Below are positions 33,537 through 41,089 of a DNA stretch of 64,000 nt, one piece after another. Positions within the stretch are counted from its first letter, which is position 1; each line of letters begins with the position of its first letter. The DNA is taken from positions 62,001-126,000 of the forward strand of contig CAYWIT010000004.1 in NCBI GenBank assembly GCA_964458415.1, given 5' to 3'. The translations under genes and the position numbers were made by a program. Origin of the DNA: CAYWIT01 sp964458415 (GTDB taxonomy: Bacteria > Pseudomonadota > Alphaproteobacteria > Micavibrionales > UBA2020). The notes under the pieces were generated by a model. That model saw only the letters and a list, made by a program, of their open reading frames with translations, made no database searches and was not told where the DNA came from.

Positions 33537-35936
33537 ATGAAATTCCCGCTTTCCTGGCTTAAAGAATATCTCGATACCCCAGCGACGCTGGACGAGATCG
33601 TGCAAAAGCTGACCGCCATCGGCCTGGAGGTCGAGGACATCCATGATCCGGCCAAAATGCTGCAGGGCTTTGTTGTCGGTCATGTGCTGACGGCTGAAAA
33701 ACATCCCGATGCCGACAAGCTGCAATGCCTGATCGTCGATACCGGCGCTGAAAAACTCAAAGTCGTCTGCGGCGCACCCAATGCGCGGGCGGGACTGAAG
33801 GGTGTTTTCGCGCCTGCCGGCAGCTATATTCCGGGCTCCGACATTACGCTCAAGAAATCCATGATCCGCGGACAGGAATCGAACGGCATGATGTGTTCGG
33901 AGCGCGAATTGCTGCTGTCTGAGGAGCATAAGGGCATTATCGAGCTGTCCGAATCCTGCGTGACCGGATCGCCTGCTGCCGACGCGCTGGGCCAGAACGA
34001 TCCTGTCATTGAAATCAACCTGACGCCCAACCGCGGTGATTGTGCCGGAATTTACGGCATCGCCCGCGATTTGGCCGCTGCCGGTCTTGGCAAGCTGAAA
34101 CCGTTAACCGCAATGCCCGTTGCCGGAAAATTTAAAAATCCGGTGAATGTTTCTATTGCTGACGAAAGAGCCTGCCCGCTTTTTATCGGTCGTCTGATCA
34201 GGGGCGTGAAAAACGGCCCCTCGCCCCAATGGTTGCAAGACCGGCTGAAAGCGGTTGGTCTGCGTCCGATCTCGGCCTTGGTCGACATCACCAATTATTT
34301 TTGCATCGGTCTTAACCGCCCGCTGCATGTTTTTGATGCCGATAAAATCAATGGCAATATTCAGGTCCGGCTGTCGAAAAAAGGCGAGAAACTTGAAGCG
34401 CTGAATGACAGCGCCTATGTGCTTGAAGACGGGATGATCGCGGTTTGTGACGATTCCGGCGTTCTGGGTCTGGGCGGAATTATCGGCGGCGTGTCCTCTT
34501 CGGTAACGGAGGCGACAACGAACGTCTATCTGGAGGCCGCCTATTTCGATCCGGCGCGGATCATGAAGACCGGACAGAGACTGATGATCAGCAGCGATGC
34601 CCGCTACCGTTTCGAGCGCGGCATCGATCCGGACTTCACTGCTGCAGGCGCGGAACTGGCGACACAGATAATTCTCGATCTTTGTGGCGGGGAGGCGAGT
34701 GAAACCGTTGTCTCTGGCTATGCCCCCGATAACAGCCGCAAAATCGGCTATCGGCCGGAGCGGCTGCAAACGCTGGGTGGGCTTGAGCTGTCTGAAACAG
34801 TACAAAAAGAAATTCTGCAGGCGCTCGGTTTTGCGCCCGTGGCGGCAGAAAGGGAATGGAGTGTCACGACGCCGTCATGGCGGCACGATATTCATGGCGA
34901 AGCGGATATTGTCGAGGAAATTCTGAGGATTCACGGTTATGACCGGATCACGCCTGTTCTGGTGCGTCCGGTTGTTGGGGAAAAACACGCGGGTATGAAT
35001 TTGCAGAGCCGTCGCGCCATTACGGTGCGTCACGCGCTGGCCGCGCGCGGCTTGCACGAATCCGTTACCTGGTCGTTCATGCCGGGGGAGATGGCAGATT
35101 TCTTCGGGATGGCTTCCAACCAGAACAAAGCAGCGCTGACTCTGGCTAATCCGATCAGTGTTGAAATGGGGGTGATGCGCCCTTCGATTCTGCCGAACCT
35201 GATTGCCGCCGCCGGACGCAATACCGATCGCGGCGCGCCGGATGCCTGTTTGTTTGAAATCGGCAATATCTATCAATCTCCGGAAGCCGCCGGGCAGTTG
35301 CTAACAGCAACCGGGCTCCGCACTGGCAATGCTGTGCCGCGGCACTGGGCGGAAAAATCGCGGGCGGTTGATGTCTATGACGTCAAGGCGGATGCGCTGG
35401 CCGTGCTGGAAACCTGCGGCATGAACCTTGCTGGGTTACAGATCACGCGCGATGCGCCGGAATGGTATCATCCGGGCCGTTCGGGCGCGCTGCGTCAGGG
35501 CAATGTGGTTTTTGCCTATTTCGGCGAGTTGCATCCCGCCGTGCTGGCCGCCTTGAAGCGGGAAGAGGTCTGCGCCGGTTTCGAGGTTTTCCTGCAAGCC
35601 ATTCCGGCGCCGAAAAAGAAGGGTACCAAGAAGGAATTGCTGAAGCCTTCCTTGTTCCAGCCGCTCTGCCGCGATTTTGCTTTTGTCCTCGACGAGACGG
35701 TCGAGGCGGAAAAGCTGGTCCGCGCTATTCGCGGCGCAGAGCGCAACCTGATCACCGATGTGCAGATCTTTGATGTTTATCAGGGCAAAGGTGTCGCGCC
35801 GGGAAAAAAATCCGTTGCCATCGGCGTTACCCTTCAGCCAGCCGACAAGACGCTGACCGATGCCGAAATCGCGGCGTTGTGCCAGAAAATCGTTGAAGCG
35901 GTCGGAAAACAGACGGGCGGCGTCCTGCGCGGATAG
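33537..35936 (+). CDS. pheT: Phenylalanine-tRNA ligase beta subunit
   Basis: The 799-residue beta subunit shows its standard parts: the N-terminal KFPLSWLKEYLD start, the tRNA-binding EMAP-like domain (VVGHVLTAEKHPDADKLQ), the B3/B4 editing region around LTPNRGDCAGIYGIARDL, B5, the catalytic-like core and the C-terminal FDX anticodon-binding domain (RDFAFVLDETVEAEKLVRAI). It overlaps no gene and ends 2 bases from the convergent lapA gene. Confidence 0.97.
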   Translation: MKFPLSWLKEYLDTPATLDEIVQKLTAIGLEVEDIHDPAKMLQGFVVGHVLTAEKHPDADKLQCLIVDTGAEKLKVVCGAPNARAGLKGVFAPAGSYIPGSDITLKKSMIRGQESNGMMCSERELLLSEEHKGIIELSESCVTGSPAADALGQNDPVIEINLTPNRGDCAGIYGIARDLAAAGLGKLKPLTAMPVAGKFKNPVNVSIADERACPLFIGRLIRGVKNGPSPQWLQDRLKAVGLRPISALVDITNYFCIGLNRPLHVFDADKINGNIQVRLSKKGEKLEALNDSAYVLEDGMIAVCDDSGVLGLGGIIGGVSSSVTEATTNVYLEAAYFDPARIMKTGQRLMISSDARYRFERGIDPDFTAAGAELATQIILDLCGGEASETVVSGYAPDNSRKIGYRPERLQTLGGLELSETVQKEILQALGFAPVAAEREWSVTTPSWRHDIHGEADIVEEILRIHGYDRITPVLVRPVVGEKHAGMNLQSRRAITVRHALAARGLHESVTWSFMPGEMADFFGMASNQNKAALTLANPISVEMGVMRPSILPNLIAAAGRNTDRGAPDACLFEIGNIYQSPEAAGQLLTATGLRTGNAVPRHWAEKSRAVDVYDVKADALAVLETCGMNLAGLQITRDAPEWYHPGRSGALRQGNVVFAYFGELHPAVLAALKREEVCAGFEVFLQAIPAPKKKGTKKELLKPSLFQPLCRDFAFVLDETVEAEKLVRAIRGAERNLITDVQIFDVYQGKGVAPGKKSVAIGVTLQPADKTLTDAEIAALCQKIVEAVGKQTGGVLRG

Positions 35937-35938
35937 GT

Positions 35939-36265
35939 TTATTTAAGGAGAAGGGCGGCGGGCGGCGGCGCTTCTTCTTTTTTTTCGCTTGAGGCTTTCA
36001 GGGTCGCCATGTCTTTTTCCAGACGGTCAGCACGGTTTTTTTCACGCCAGAGGCGGAAGCGGAGCCGTTGCGCGGGGATGGCGACAAATGCTGCCCCCAG
36101 AAAAAATCCGACGCCGAGCAGGCCCAGTCCGAGCAGCCAGAGCGGCAGAGAGTAAGTCTCCATCAGCGGCCAGAGGGAAACGGCAACGTCCTGCCGGTTG
36201 GACAAGGCGAAGAGGACGGAAAAAACCGTCAGCGGCAGGGTGATAAGGAGGGTGATGAGATACAT
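35939..36265 (-). CDS. lapA: LapA-domain inner membrane protein
   Basis: The 108-residue protein has two transmembrane helices (LITLLITLPLTVFSVLFAL and LWLLGLGLLGVGFFLGAAF) with SNRQDVAVSLWPL between them, then a cytoplasmic coiled tail. This matches the LapA (DUF1049) family. In E. coli LapA works with LapB in controlling LPS synthesis through LpxC turnover; here only the family can be assigned. It is downstream of ihfB, a common pairing. Confidence 0.88.
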   Translation of the reverse strand: MYLITLLITLPLTVFSVLFALSNRQDVAVSLWPLMETYSLPLWLLGLGLLGVGFFLGAAFVAIPAQRLRFRLWREKNRADRLEKDMATLKASSEKKEEAPPPAALLLK

Positions 36266-36288
36266 CGTCCCGGATCCGGTGTCCCGGA

Positions 36289-36600
36289 TCAGTCTTTCAT
36301 GTCATCGGCGCTGTCGGAAACAATGCCGTTGAGGCGTTCATGCATTTTCTTGCCGATTTTGAAAAAAGGCACGCGCTTGTTATCAACCTGTACGGTTTCG
36401 CCGGTGCGCGGATTGCGGCCGGTGCGCGATTTGCGCTGCTTGACCGAGAAAGCGCCGAAACCGCGTAATTCCACGCGGGCGCCGGAAACGAGAGCCTTGG
36501 TGATTTCCTCGAAAATCGTATCGACGATTTGCTCGGCATGGCTCTGATAAAGATGCGGATTCATTTCGGCAAGTTTGAGGATCAATTCTGATTTGGTCAT
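36289..36600 (-). CDS. ihfB: Integration host factor beta subunit
   Basis: The 103-residue DNA-bending protein has the HU/IHF signature VELRGFGAFSVKQRKSRTGR and the DNA-intercalating NPRTGE arm, and starts TKSELILKLAEMNPHL as IHF beta does. With IHF alpha it bends specific sites for replication, recombination and transcription. I chose the ATG at 36600 over an upstream in-frame start because the extra residues do not belong to the family; an AGGG lies somewhat far (about 14 bases) upstream. Confidence 0.95.
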   Translation of the reverse strand: MTKSELILKLAEMNPHLYQSHAEQIVDTIFEEITKALVSGARVELRGFGAFSVKQRKSRTGRNPRTGETVQVDNKRVPFFKIGKKMHERLNGIVSDSADDMKD

Positions 36601-36759
36601 GGCGGCGTAGTATCCCTCTAAAATCACACAGGTAGCATAGATCAAAATTGCCAAGTTTATAAACCTTCGTCAAGAAAAAACCTGATAAATCAAATGAATA
36701 AACAGTTAAAAGGGGGCTGTCGGGGGTTGCGGGGCCGGTTCTCCCCGAATTTTTGCTAC

Positions 36760-36802
36760 AAAAAACCCATTCCGGCGCCGGTGCGAGACACAGGAATGGG
36801 TT
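36760..36802 (-). terminator. Rho-independent terminator of the hsp20 gene
   Basis: A perfect 10-bp inverted repeat (AACCCATTCC at 36764-36773, GGAATGGGTT at 36793-36802) with a 19-base loop is followed on the minus strand by six T. It lies about 50 bases past the hsp20 stop. A second GC-rich hairpin (AGGGGC/GCCCCT, 36814-36837) sits between it and the gene. Confidence 0.75.
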
Positions 36803-36852
36803 CTGTAAATATGAGGGGCGATTCGCTTTTTGCCCCTTTTCTGCGGGAGGGG

Positions 36853-37347
36853 TCAGGCGGCCCTGCGGATTTCGATTTTCTTGTTCATCTTCAGGGCTTC
36901 CGCTTTTTTAGGGACGGTAATCGTCAGCAGGCCGTTTTTGAAGGAGGCCTCGGCTTTTTCTGTGTTGGCGGTCGGTGGCAGCGCAACCGTGCGCTGGAAC
37001 GCGCCGGAAGAAATTTCATGGCGCAGATATTGCTCCCCTTTTTCTTCTTTTTCCTGCCGGCGCTCTCCTTTGATGGTCAGAGCGCCTTCGCCGGCGTTTA
37101 ACTCGACTTTGTCAGGATCATAGCCGGGGATCTCTGCTCTGACGGTAAAGCGTTCATTGTTTTCGGTGACGTCAACGGCGGGCAGGGCTGGAGAAAGAAA
37201 TTCCGGCGCCCATTGGCCGCCGCGATTAAAGTAATCACGGAACAGCCGGTTCATTTCTTCCTGAAACAAACCGAGCGAACGGGAAAAGCCTTCCTGGATC
37301 GCCGGGGTTTCGGAGAGGGGGCGTTGCATGAGTTCACGAATAGACAT
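36853..37347 (-). CDS. Small heat-shock protein, Hsp20/alpha-crystallin family
   Basis: The 164-residue chaperone holds unfolding proteins in oligomers until Hsp70 or ClpB can act. It has the alpha-crystallin domain (VDVTENNERFTVRAEIPGYD, LTIKGERRQEKEE, FQRTVALPPTANTEKAEASF) ending NGLLTITVPKKAEA. The ATG at 37347 follows a strong AAGGAG 9 bases upstream, which rules out the longer frame. A sigma32-like promoter lies just upstream. Confidence 0.93.
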   Translation of the reverse strand: MSIRELMQRPLSETPAIQEGFSRSLGLFQEEMNRLFRDYFNRGGQWAPEFLSPALPAVDVTENNERFTVRAEIPGYDPDKVELNAGEGALTIKGERRQEKEEKGEQYLRHEISSGAFQRTVALPPTANTEKAEASFKNGLLTITVPKKAEALKMNKKIEIRRAA

Positions 37348-37364
37348 GATTGTTCTCCTTTTAA

Positions 37365-37390
37365 AATATGCACGGTGTTTGCGGTTCAAG
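37365..37390 (-). promoter_or_regulatory. Candidate heat-shock (sigma32) promoter of hsp20
   Basis: On the minus strand CTTGAA (37390-37385) is followed after 14 bases by CATATT (37370-37365), resembling the RpoH pattern CTTGAA-N13-17-CCCCATnT, though the C run is missing. The transcript would start close to the AAGGAG ribosome site, leaving almost no leader. Confidence 0.45.
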
Positions 37391-37518
37391 CATGCAGGGA
37401 ACCTCTCCGGCCCTCAATGAATATAAAGGATAGGATTGCTCTGCGGGGCGGGTATGCCGATATAAATTATTGAATCTATTGAATAAATATTAATATCCGG
37501 GAATTAAACAAATCTTCA

Positions 37519-37566
37519 TTGACTTATGCTCTAATAGAGAATATATCTATACTCATAGAGAGCATA
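37519..37566 (+). promoter_or_regulatory. nadABC promoter with two palindromic operators
   Basis: TTGACT (37519-37524) and TATATC (37542-37547) are 17 bases apart. Two copies of the palindrome TATGCTC-N5-GAGCATA, each with one mismatch, lie at 37525-37543 (filling the spacer) and 37548-37566 (just past the -10), centred 23 bp or about two turns apart. This geometry predicts repression. In alphaproteobacteria the NAD repressor NadQ controls nadABC; assigning these sites to it is inference, as no regulator gene is in the window. Confidence 0.7.
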
Positions 37567-37603
37567 AAAGAGTCGCTCTCTGCAAGAGACAAGGAGCACG
37601 AAA

Positions 37604-38635
37604 ATGTTTGATACCGTCGTCACGCCCCAAGGGGCCGCAAAAGATTTCGCCTACACGCCCGCTGTCGCGAAGGAAACAGCGCCGCTGTACGAAAAGGTCC
37701 GGCGCGTGGTGAGCGCACTCGACTGGGCGACGCATGCACCCTATATCCTCGAGATCAATCGCCTGAAAAAACAGCTGGGCGCAGTCGTGCTGGCGCATAA
37801 CTATATGACGCCGGAAATTTTTCATTGTGTTTCCGATTTTGCGGGAGACAGCCTGCAACTGGCGCAACAGGCCGCCAAAACCGACGCGCAGATTATCGTG
37901 CAGGCCGGTGTGCATTTCATGGCGGAGACTTCGAAAATTCTCTCGCCTGAAAAAACGGTGCTGATCCCCGACATGAGGGCGGGCTGTTCCCTGGCATCAT
38001 CCATTACCGCGGCCGATGTCCGGTTGCTGCGCGAAAAATATCCGAATGTTCCAATCGTGACCTATGTGAACACCTCTGCCGACGTCAAGGCGGAGTCGGA
38101 TGTCTGCTGCACGTCGTCCAACGCGGTGCAAATCGTCGACAGTTTGCCGGGGGATACGGTGATGATGATCCCTGACCAGTATCTGGCGCGCAATGTCGCT
38201 AAACAGACCAAAAAGAAAGTTCTCTATTGGCAGGGGGCTTGTGAAGTTCATGAGCGCTTTACGCCGGATGATATCCGGCAGTTTCGCAAGGCTTGGCCGG
38301 GTGCCGTGGTGCTGGCGCATCCGGAATGTCCGCCCGAAGTGGTGGCGGAGGCGGATTTTGCCGGATCGACCAAAGCGATGAGCGACTATGTCGCGCAAAA
38401 ACAGCCCAAGCGCGTGGTCATGGTGACGGAATGCTCCATGTCCGATAACGTTTCTGTGAATAATCCGCATGTGGATTTTGTCCGGCCCTGCGCGCTTTGC
38501 CCGCATATGAAACGGATTTCATTGCCCAAAATCCTTCACAGCCTGCAAACGCTGACGACGGAAGTGACGGTTGATCCCGTTATTGCGGCACGGGCGAAGC
38601 TGGCCGTCGATAGAATGCTGGAAGCCTCAAGATAA
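37604..38635 (+). CDS. nadA: Quinolinate synthase
   Basis: NadA condenses iminoaspartate with dihydroxyacetone phosphate to quinolinate, using a 4Fe-4S cluster. The 343-residue product has AVVLAHNYMTPEIFHCVSDF, DMRAGCSLASSI, the cysteine in DVCCTSSNAVQIV and the C-terminal RPCALCPHMKRISL. It starts the nadA-nadB-nadC operon; AAGGAG precedes the ATG. Expression is probably controlled by NAD status through the double operator upstream. Confidence 0.96.
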   Translation: MFDTVVTPQGAAKDFAYTPAVAKETAPLYEKVRRVVSALDWATHAPYILEINRLKKQLGAVVLAHNYMTPEIFHCVSDFAGDSLQLAQQAAKTDAQIIVQAGVHFMAETSKILSPEKTVLIPDMRAGCSLASSITAADVRLLREKYPNVPIVTYVNTSADVKAESDVCCTSSNAVQIVDSLPGDTVMMIPDQYLARNVAKQTKKKVLYWQGACEVHERFTPDDIRQFRKAWPGAVVLAHPECPPEVVAEADFAGSTKAMSDYVAQKQPKRVVMVTECSMSDNVSVNNPHVDFVRPCALCPHMKRISLPKILHSLQTLTTEVTVDPVIAARAKLAVDRMLEASR

Positions 38636-38649
38636 CAAGGAGACAGATC

Positions 38650-40233
38650 ATGAAAGCGGAAATCGGAAATCAGGCGGATGTGGTGATTGTCGGGGCTGGT
38701 GCAGCCGGTCTATTCGCGGCGCTTTCCCTTGCCCCCAGGCGCGTCATGGTTCTGAGCGAAAAACCGCTGGGCGGGATTTGCGCATCATGCTGGGCGCAAG
38801 GAGGCATTGCCGCGGCCGTGGACAGGGAGGATACGGCGCAAAGCCATGCGGCCGATACCATGAAAGCGGCGGCAGGAACGGCGGATGCGGAAGTCGTGCA
38901 GGCGCTGGTCGCGGATGCGCCCCGTTATATCGCCATTCTTGAAAAGCTCGGCGTTCAGTTTGAACATGACGAAACCGGAGCCTATCGCCTGTCGCGCGAA
39001 GCCTGCCATGCCAGACGGCGCGTGCTCAAGGCTGCCGCTGGCGACGGTTTCGGGGCCGAGCTGATGCGCGCGCTGGTCGAGGCTGTGCGGCAGACACCTT
39101 CTATCGTTTTTATAGATGGCGTTTCCGCCGAGCGGGTCCTGCGTCGGGATGGCGCCGAGCAGGGGCCCGTGCAGGGTGTTCTGGCGCGCCGTTTGTCTGA
39201 TAACAGGCCGATCGTTTATGCCGCCCCTGCTGTTTTGCTGGCCACGGGCGGGATTGGCGGACTTTATGCGGCGACGACGAATCCGCTGGGCGCCATCGGC
39301 CGCGGGGTGGCGATGGCCGCGCGTGCGGGGGCGGTGCTGTCCGATCTTGAATTCGTGCAGTTTCACCCCACCGCGCTGGATATCGGCGAGGATCCGGCCC
39401 CGCTGGCGACAGAGGCGTTGCGCGGCGAGGGGGCGTATCTGCTCAACAGTCGCGGGCAGCGCTTTATGCCGGATTATCATGATATGGCGGAACTGGCGCC
39501 GCGCGATATCGTCAGTCGCGGCAGTTTTGCCCAGATGCAGAAGGGCCAGAAAATTTATCTCGATTGCCGCCATATCGACGTTTCACATTTTCCGGCCCTG
39601 ATTGCGGCGGCGGCACGGGCGGGGCTCGATCCACAGCGCGATCTCATTCCTGTAATGCCGGCGGTGCATTATCACATGGGCGGGATTTCGACCGATCTGA
39701 ACGGACGTTCCAGCATTGAAGGGCTCTGGGCGGCGGGGGAAACCGCAGCGACCGGCCTGCATGGCGCCAATCGTCTTGCTTCCAACTCGCTGATGGAGGC
39801 GGTTGTGATGGGTGGTCGCGCCGCCATGGATATGGCGCAATTCAAAGGCACCGTCGGGGAAATCGATCTGGGCCGCCTTCCGGCGCCGGGGGTCGGGGAA
39901 ATGCCGGCAGAACGTGACATGCTGCGCCATATCATGAGCGATCTGGTCGGGGTGATCCGCGACGCGCGCGGGATGAAACAGGCGGTACAGGCGCTACGCC
40001 TGATCGAAGAACAGGCAGACGGATATGATTCGAAAACGGCGGATATGGCGCTGGTGGCACGGATGATTGCCACTGCGGCGCTGTTGCGGACGGAAAGCCG
40101 TGGCGGACATTGCCGCAGCGATTATCCCGCAGCGGATGTGAAATGGCAAAAGCGCTCCTTTACGACCCTGCGCGAGATCGACGCTGCGCTGACTTCGCAA
40201 AGGGCGCAGGAGAGAATGGAGGCCGTGGCATGA
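38650..40233 (+). CDS. nadB: L-aspartate oxidase
   Basis: NadB oxidises L-aspartate to iminoaspartate with FAD, feeding NadA. The 527-residue product has VVIVGAGAAGLFAALSL, SCWAQGGIAAAV, the active-site stretch QFHPTAL and TGLHGANRLASNSLMEAVV, typical of the succinate dehydrogenase/fumarate reductase flavoprotein family member NadB. It starts 14 bases after nadA and its stop overlaps the nadC ATG. Confidence 0.96.
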   Translation: MKAEIGNQADVVIVGAGAAGLFAALSLAPRRVMVLSEKPLGGICASCWAQGGIAAAVDREDTAQSHAADTMKAAAGTADAEVVQALVADAPRYIAILEKLGVQFEHDETGAYRLSREACHARRRVLKAAAGDGFGAELMRALVEAVRQTPSIVFIDGVSAERVLRRDGAEQGPVQGVLARRLSDNRPIVYAAPAVLLATGGIGGLYAATTNPLGAIGRGVAMAARAGAVLSDLEFVQFHPTALDIGEDPAPLATEALRGEGAYLLNSRGQRFMPDYHDMAELAPRDIVSRGSFAQMQKGQKIYLDCRHIDVSHFPALIAAAARAGLDPQRDLIPVMPAVHYHMGGISTDLNGRSSIEGLWAAGETAATGLHGANRLASNSLMEAVVMGGRAAMDMAQFKGTVGEIDLGRLPAPGVGEMPAERDMLRHIMSDLVGVIRDARGMKQAVQALRLIEEQADGYDSKTADMALVARMIATAALLRTESRGGHCRSDYPAADVKWQKRSFTTLREIDAALTSQRAQERMEAVA

Positions 40234-41087
40234 CAACGATTTCCCCTCTTTCACAGCTGATTATCGAACCGATGGTACGCGCGGCGCTGGTCGAGGATCT
40301 GGGGCGGGCGGGCGACATCACGACAGCCGGTACGATTTCGGCAGGAACGCAGGCGCGCGTGGTCATGGCCGCCCGTCACGACGGGCGTATCGCCGGTTTT
40401 GATTTCGCCGAAACGGCTTTTCGCTTGATTGACCCGGCGCTTGTTGTGCGGCGGCTGAAAGAGGAAGGCGCAGATGTTAAAAAGGGCGACGAGATCATGG
40501 AGATTTCCGGTGCGGCCCGTTCCATCCTGGGTGCCGAGCGCGTAGCGCTCAATTTTATGGGACACCTTTCCGGCATTGCCACCCTGACGCAGAAAATGGT
40601 CCGCGCGGCGGGAAACCATAGGGCCCGGATTGCCGCCACGCGCAAGACCTTGCCGGGATTGCGGGCGGCGCAGAAATATGCGGTCATGGTGGGGGGCGGC
40701 GTGCCGCATCGCTATGGTCTGGATGATGCGGTGCTGATCAAGGATAATCATATTGCCATGGCCGGAGGCGTGCGCAAGGCGATTCAAAATGTCAAGGCGC
40801 ATATCGGCCATACTGTCAAGATTGAATGCGAGGTGGATACGCTTGACCAGCTCGGGGAGGTGCTGGAGGAAGGCGTGGATATCGTCATGCTTGACAACAT
40901 GAGTCTGGAGGATATGGCCGCGGCGGTAAAGCTAATGGCGAGCCGTGCCGTGGTCGAGGCCTCCGGCGGCGTGACGCTGGAACGTATCCCTGCCATTGTA
41001 GCGACTGGCGTGGATTTGATCTCTTCCGGGGCCGTGACGCATAGCGTGCCGAATTTTGATATCGGTCTTGATTTTAAAGAGGCCTGA
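40230..41087 (+). CDS. nadC: Nicotinate-nucleotide pyrophosphorylase (quinolinate phosphoribosyltransferase)
   Basis: NadC turns quinolinate and PRPP into nicotinate mononucleotide, the last step of the pathway encoded here. The 285-residue product has ALVEDLGRAGDITT, the substrate motif ATRKTLPGLRAAQKYAV, LIKDNHI and VEASGGVTLERIPAIVATGV. The ATG at 40230 overlaps the nadB stop (ATGA), deciding the start. It converges on the helicase gene with a 2-base gap. Confidence 0.96.
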   Translation: MTTISPLSQLIIEPMVRAALVEDLGRAGDITTAGTISAGTQARVVMAARHDGRIAGFDFAETAFRLIDPALVVRRLKEEGADVKKGDEIMEISGAARSILGAERVALNFMGHLSGIATLTQKMVRAAGNHRARIAATRKTLPGLRAAQKYAVMVGGGVPHRYGLDDAVLIKDNHIAMAGGVRKAIQNVKAHIGHTVKIECEVDTLDQLGEVLEEGVDIVMLDNMSLEDMAAAVKLMASRAVVEASGGVTLERIPAIVATGVDLISSGAVTHSVPNFDIGLDFKEA

Positions 41088-41089
41088 CC

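Noticed and set aside
32316..33929. 537-codon open frame on the minus strand opposite pheS and the start of pheT
   Set aside because: It is antisense to well-conserved synthetase genes, has no recognisable motif, and is a by-product of high-GC codon use.
36814..36837. AGGGGC/GCCCCT hairpin followed by TTTT on the plus strand as a terminator
   Set aside because: No plus-strand gene ends there. The neighbouring minus-strand hairpin with six T explains hsp20 termination better, so I mention this one only as an accessory stem.
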